7,425 nt of DNA from JBOGEN01 sp050743265. Its GTDB lineage: Bacteria; Actinomycetota; Actinomycetes; JBOGEN01. Under the pieces are notes generated by a model, which saw only the letters and a list, made by a program, of their open reading frames with translations, was not told the origin of the DNA and made no database searches. Below are positions 5,722-7,425 of the stretch, piece by piece (within the stretch, counting starts at the first letter, position 1; each line of letters starts with the position of its first letter). Location of the stretch: NCBI GenBank assembly GCA_050743265.1, contig JBOGEN010000169.1:1-7425 (forward strand). The letters run 5' to 3'. The position numbers and the translations under genes are program-made.

Positions 5722-6884
5722 CTGACCTGGACCTCGAGACCCTCGCCTCCCGCGTCCCGCTGCCGGACGAGGACGCCCGCACGCAGGCCCGCGCCCGGGA
5801 GGACCGGCTCACCAAGCCGCGCGGGGCGCTGGGCGCGCTCGAGGACCTCGCCGTCTGGCTGGCCGGCGTGCAGGGCACCTGCCCGCCGCGGGCCTTCGCG
5901 CGGCCACGTGTCGTCGTGTTCGCCGGGGACCACGGCGTCGCGCGTTCCGGGGTGTCCGCGTACCCCCCGGAGGTCACGGCGCAGATGGTGCACTCGTTCC
6001 TCGCGGGCGGGGCGGCGGTCAACGTGCTGGCACGCCGGGTCGGCGCCGGAGTCCGCGTCGTCGACCTCGCGGTGGACGCGGACACCTCCGAACTGCCGGA
6101 GGACGTGACCCGCCACAAGGTGCGGCGCAGCAGCGGCAGCATCGACACCGAGGACGCGCTCTCCCGCGACGAGGCCCAGCAGGCCCTCCTGGCGGGCGTC
6201 GCGCTCGCGGACGAGGAGGTCGATGCGGGGACGGACCTGCTCGTCCCCGGGGACATGGGTATCGGCAACACGACACCGGCGGCCGTCCTGGTCGCCACCC
6301 TGACCGGGTCGGACGTCGTGTCCGTCGTGGGCCGCGGGACGGGCATCGACGACCAGGGATGGATGCGCAAGGCATCGGCCGTCCGTGACGCGCTGCGCCG
6401 CGCGCGCCGCACGCTGGGGGACCCGCTCGGCCTGCTCGCCACGGCCGGCGGGGCCGACCTCGCCGCGATGACCGGGTTCCTGCTCCAGGCGTCCGTGCGG
6501 AGGACGCCCGTCGTGCTGGACGGGGTCGTGTCCGGCGCCTGCGCCCTGGTGGCCCAGCGGATCGCGTACCGGGCGCCGCGGTGGTGGCTCGCCGGGCACC
6601 GCTCCCCCGAGCCGGCCCACGCCCTGGCCCTGCGACGCCTCGACCTCACCCCGGTCGTCGACTTCGGGATGCGCCTCGGCGAGGGCACCGGTGCCCTGCT
6701 GGCCGTCCCGGTGCTCGCGGCCGCCGGGGACACGCTGCGCGAGATGGCGACGTTCGACGAGGCCGGCGTGAGTGACAAGGACGTCAGTGACACGCAAGTC
6801 AGTGACACGGAACACGCCAGCCACACGGACGACGCCGACGACCGGGCCGACGGCCGGGCCGACGACAGCGGCTCGGACGGGTAG
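5718..6884 (+). CDS. cobT: CobT, nicotinate-nucleotide--dimethylbenzimidazole phosphoribosyltransferase
   Basis: A 388-residue cytosolic enzyme that joins a lower-ligand base such as 5,6-dimethylbenzimidazole to the phosphoribosyl group of nicotinate mononucleotide, giving alpha-ribazole 5'-phosphate. Signatures in order: LTKPRGALGALEDLA (31-45), FAGDHGVARSGVSAYP (68-83), VPGDMGIGNTTPAA (176-189), and RLGEGTGALLAV (319-330) with Glu322 as the expected catalytic base. The start is GTG at 5718 within a GTGA overlap with the cobU stop, so translation is coupled. The catalytic fold ends near residue 345. The last 38 residues are an extra tail rich in Asp and Ser, with tandem repeats, that the family does not need. 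An in-frame trans-acting domain fusion is not seen. cobS starts 4 nt after the TAG stop. Confidence 0.95.
   Translation: MTDLDLETLASRVPLPDEDARTQARAREDRLTKPRGALGALEDLAVWLAGVQGTCPPRAFARPRVVVFAGDHGVARSGVSAYPPEVTAQMVHSFLAGGAAVNVLARRVGAGVRVVDLAVDADTSELPEDVTRHKVRRSSGSIDTEDALSRDEAQQALLAGVALADEEVDAGTDLLVPGDMGIGNTTPAAVLVATLTGSDVVSVVGRGTGIDDQGWMRKASAVRDALRRARRTLGDPLGLLATAGGADLAAMTGFLLQASVRRTPVVLDGVVSGACALVAQRIAYRAPRWWLAGHRSPEPAHALALRRLDLTPVVDFGMRLGEGTGALLAVPVLAAAGDTLREMATFDEAGVSDKDVSDTQVSDTEHASHTDDADDRADGRADDSGSDG
6768..6812 (+). repeat. Three 15-bp tandem repeats in the 3' end of cobT
   Basis: Units at 6768-6782, 6783-6797 and 6798-6812 encode VSDKD, VSDTQ and VSDTE. The second and third differ at one base of 15; the first differs from the second at four. 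The unit is a multiple of three, so copy number can change without a frameshift. Confidence 0.85.
6842..6865 (+). repeat. Two 12-bp tandem repeats near the cobT stop
   Basis: CCGGGCCGACGG (6842-6853) is followed at once by CCGGGCCGACGA (6854-6865), 11 of 12 bases the same. They fall in the RADGRADD part of the CobT tail. This is a second slippage-type duplication, of different sequence from the 15-bp array. Confidence 0.8.
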
Positions 6885-6888
6885 CCGG

Positions 6889-7425
6889 GTGCTGTCCGGG
6901 CTGCGGCTGGCCGCGGGGCTGCTCACCGTCCTGCCGGTCGGGCCCCCGGCCGTGGACCGCCGGACAGCCGCACGTGCGATGGCGCTGGCCCCCGTGGTCG
7001 GACTCTTGCTCGGGGCTCTCGCCGGCGGCACGGCCTGGGTGGCCGACGTCTCGGGGCTCGGCACCACCGTGGCAGCGGTCCTCGCGGTCGGAGCGCTCGT
7101 GCTGCTCACCCGGGGGCTGCACCTGGACGGGCTTGCCGACACCGCGGACGGGCTCGGATGTGGCGACCGCGACCGCGCGCTGCAGGTCATGCGCGCCTCG
7201 GACATCGGCCCGTTCGGGGTCGTGACCGTGCTCCTGGTCGTCCTCGTCCAGGTGGCCGCGCTGGCCGAGGCCCTCGGCGCCGGGCGCGGGACCGTCGGGA
7301 TCGCGGTGGCGGTGGTGACCGGACGCGCGACGCTGGTCTGGGCGTGCCGCCAGGGCGTCCCCGCGGCACGACCCGAGGGCCTCGGCGCCCTCGTCGCGGG
7401 ATCCGTGTCGACGTCGGTCGCCTGC
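6889..7425 (+). CDS. cobS: CobS, adenosylcobinamide-GDP ribazoletransferase (cut by window edge)
   Basis: An integral membrane enzyme that joins adenosylcobinamide-GDP to alpha-ribazole (or its phosphate), the last assembly step of cobalamin. From the GTG at 6889 the frame is open for 179 codons to the window edge. It begins MLSGLRLAAGLLTVLPVGPP, the typical start of CobS. The signature RGLHLDGLADTADGLG (75-90) holds the metal-binding Asp residues, and RALQVMRASDIGPFG (96-110) follows. Hydrophobic segments are seen at about 30-52, 60-74, 109-125 and 131-150. The family usually has about 250 residues, so roughly 70 are missing at the C-terminus. The start lies 4 nt after the cobT stop, with only a weak GGACGGG upstream, so coupling to cobT is likely. 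The gene is easily missed because it starts with GTG and has no stop in the window. Confidence 0.93.
   Translation, partial: MLSGLRLAAGLLTVLPVGPPAVDRRTAARAMALAPVVGLLLGALAGGTAWVADVSGLGTTVAAVLAVGALVLLTRGLHLDGLADTADGLGCGDRDRALQVMRASDIGPFGVVTVLLVVLVQVAALAEALGAGRGTVGIAVAVVTGRATLVWACRQGVPAARPEGLGALVAGSVSTSVAC

Noticed and set aside
5268..7205. A 645-codon open frame on the minus strand opposite cobU, cobT and cobS, with a 391-codon partner at 5651-6826
   Set aside because: Both are Arg/Ser/Pro-rich and low in complexity, as expected for antisense frames in very GC-rich DNA. The plus strand carries three clearly recognisable enzymes with intact motifs over the same bases.
1..7425. Mobile element, phage, CRISPR, toxin-antitoxin or defence genes
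   Set aside because: No transposase, integrase, terminal inverted repeats, regularly spaced repeats or toxin/defence domain is seen, and GC content and codon use look even across the window.

Overview
The window is very GC-rich (third codon positions almost all G or C). It carries gene families that mark the Actinomycetota: PspAA and PspAB, a DUF3043 membrane protein, and a cobU-cobT-cobS cluster. Several genes have TANNNT -10 boxes placed 6-8 nt before the start codon, the layout of leaderless actinobacterial transcripts. A high-GC actinobacterium is therefore well supported. A narrower placement, such as Micrococcales or a Cellulomonas-like organism, is only a guess. No mobile element, CRISPR array, tRNA or rRNA is visible, and the region reads as ordinary chromosome.

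Left part (1-2752, minus strand): an envelope-stress operon read right to left as pspA, pspAA, htpX, pspAB. The pspA/pspAA junction overlaps by 4 bp and the other gaps are 17 and 4 bp. PspA/IM30 is a coiled-coil membrane-guarding protein, PspAA and PspAB are small PspA-associated proteins, and HtpX is a membrane zinc protease. After 68 bp comes the first 46 codons of an M20-family dipeptidase, apparently with its own leaderless promoter.

Middle part (2753-4706): a 102-bp divergent intergenic region separates pspA from a DUF3043 two-helix membrane protein. A plus-strand aldo/keto reductase of the Kv-beta-like type follows. It converges, with 24 bp between stops, on a minus-strand gene for a 69-residue protein of unknown function with a strong ribosome binding site.

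Right part (4707-7425, plus strand): a cobalamin riboswitch lies ahead of cobU, cobT and a truncated cobS. These enzymes build and join the nucleotide loop (lower ligand) of cobalamin. CobU activates adenosylcobinamide to its GDP form, CobT makes alpha-ribazole phosphate, and CobS joins the two in the membrane. The genes are coupled (4-bp overlap, then a 4-bp gap), and the riboswitch should shut the operon down when cobalamin is plentiful.

I see no clearly new biological system. The points most worth a second look are the psp operon with its built-in HtpX protease, the repeat-built acidic tail on CobT, the riboswitch with a possible hairpin over the cobU start, and the conserved-looking 69-residue orphan.
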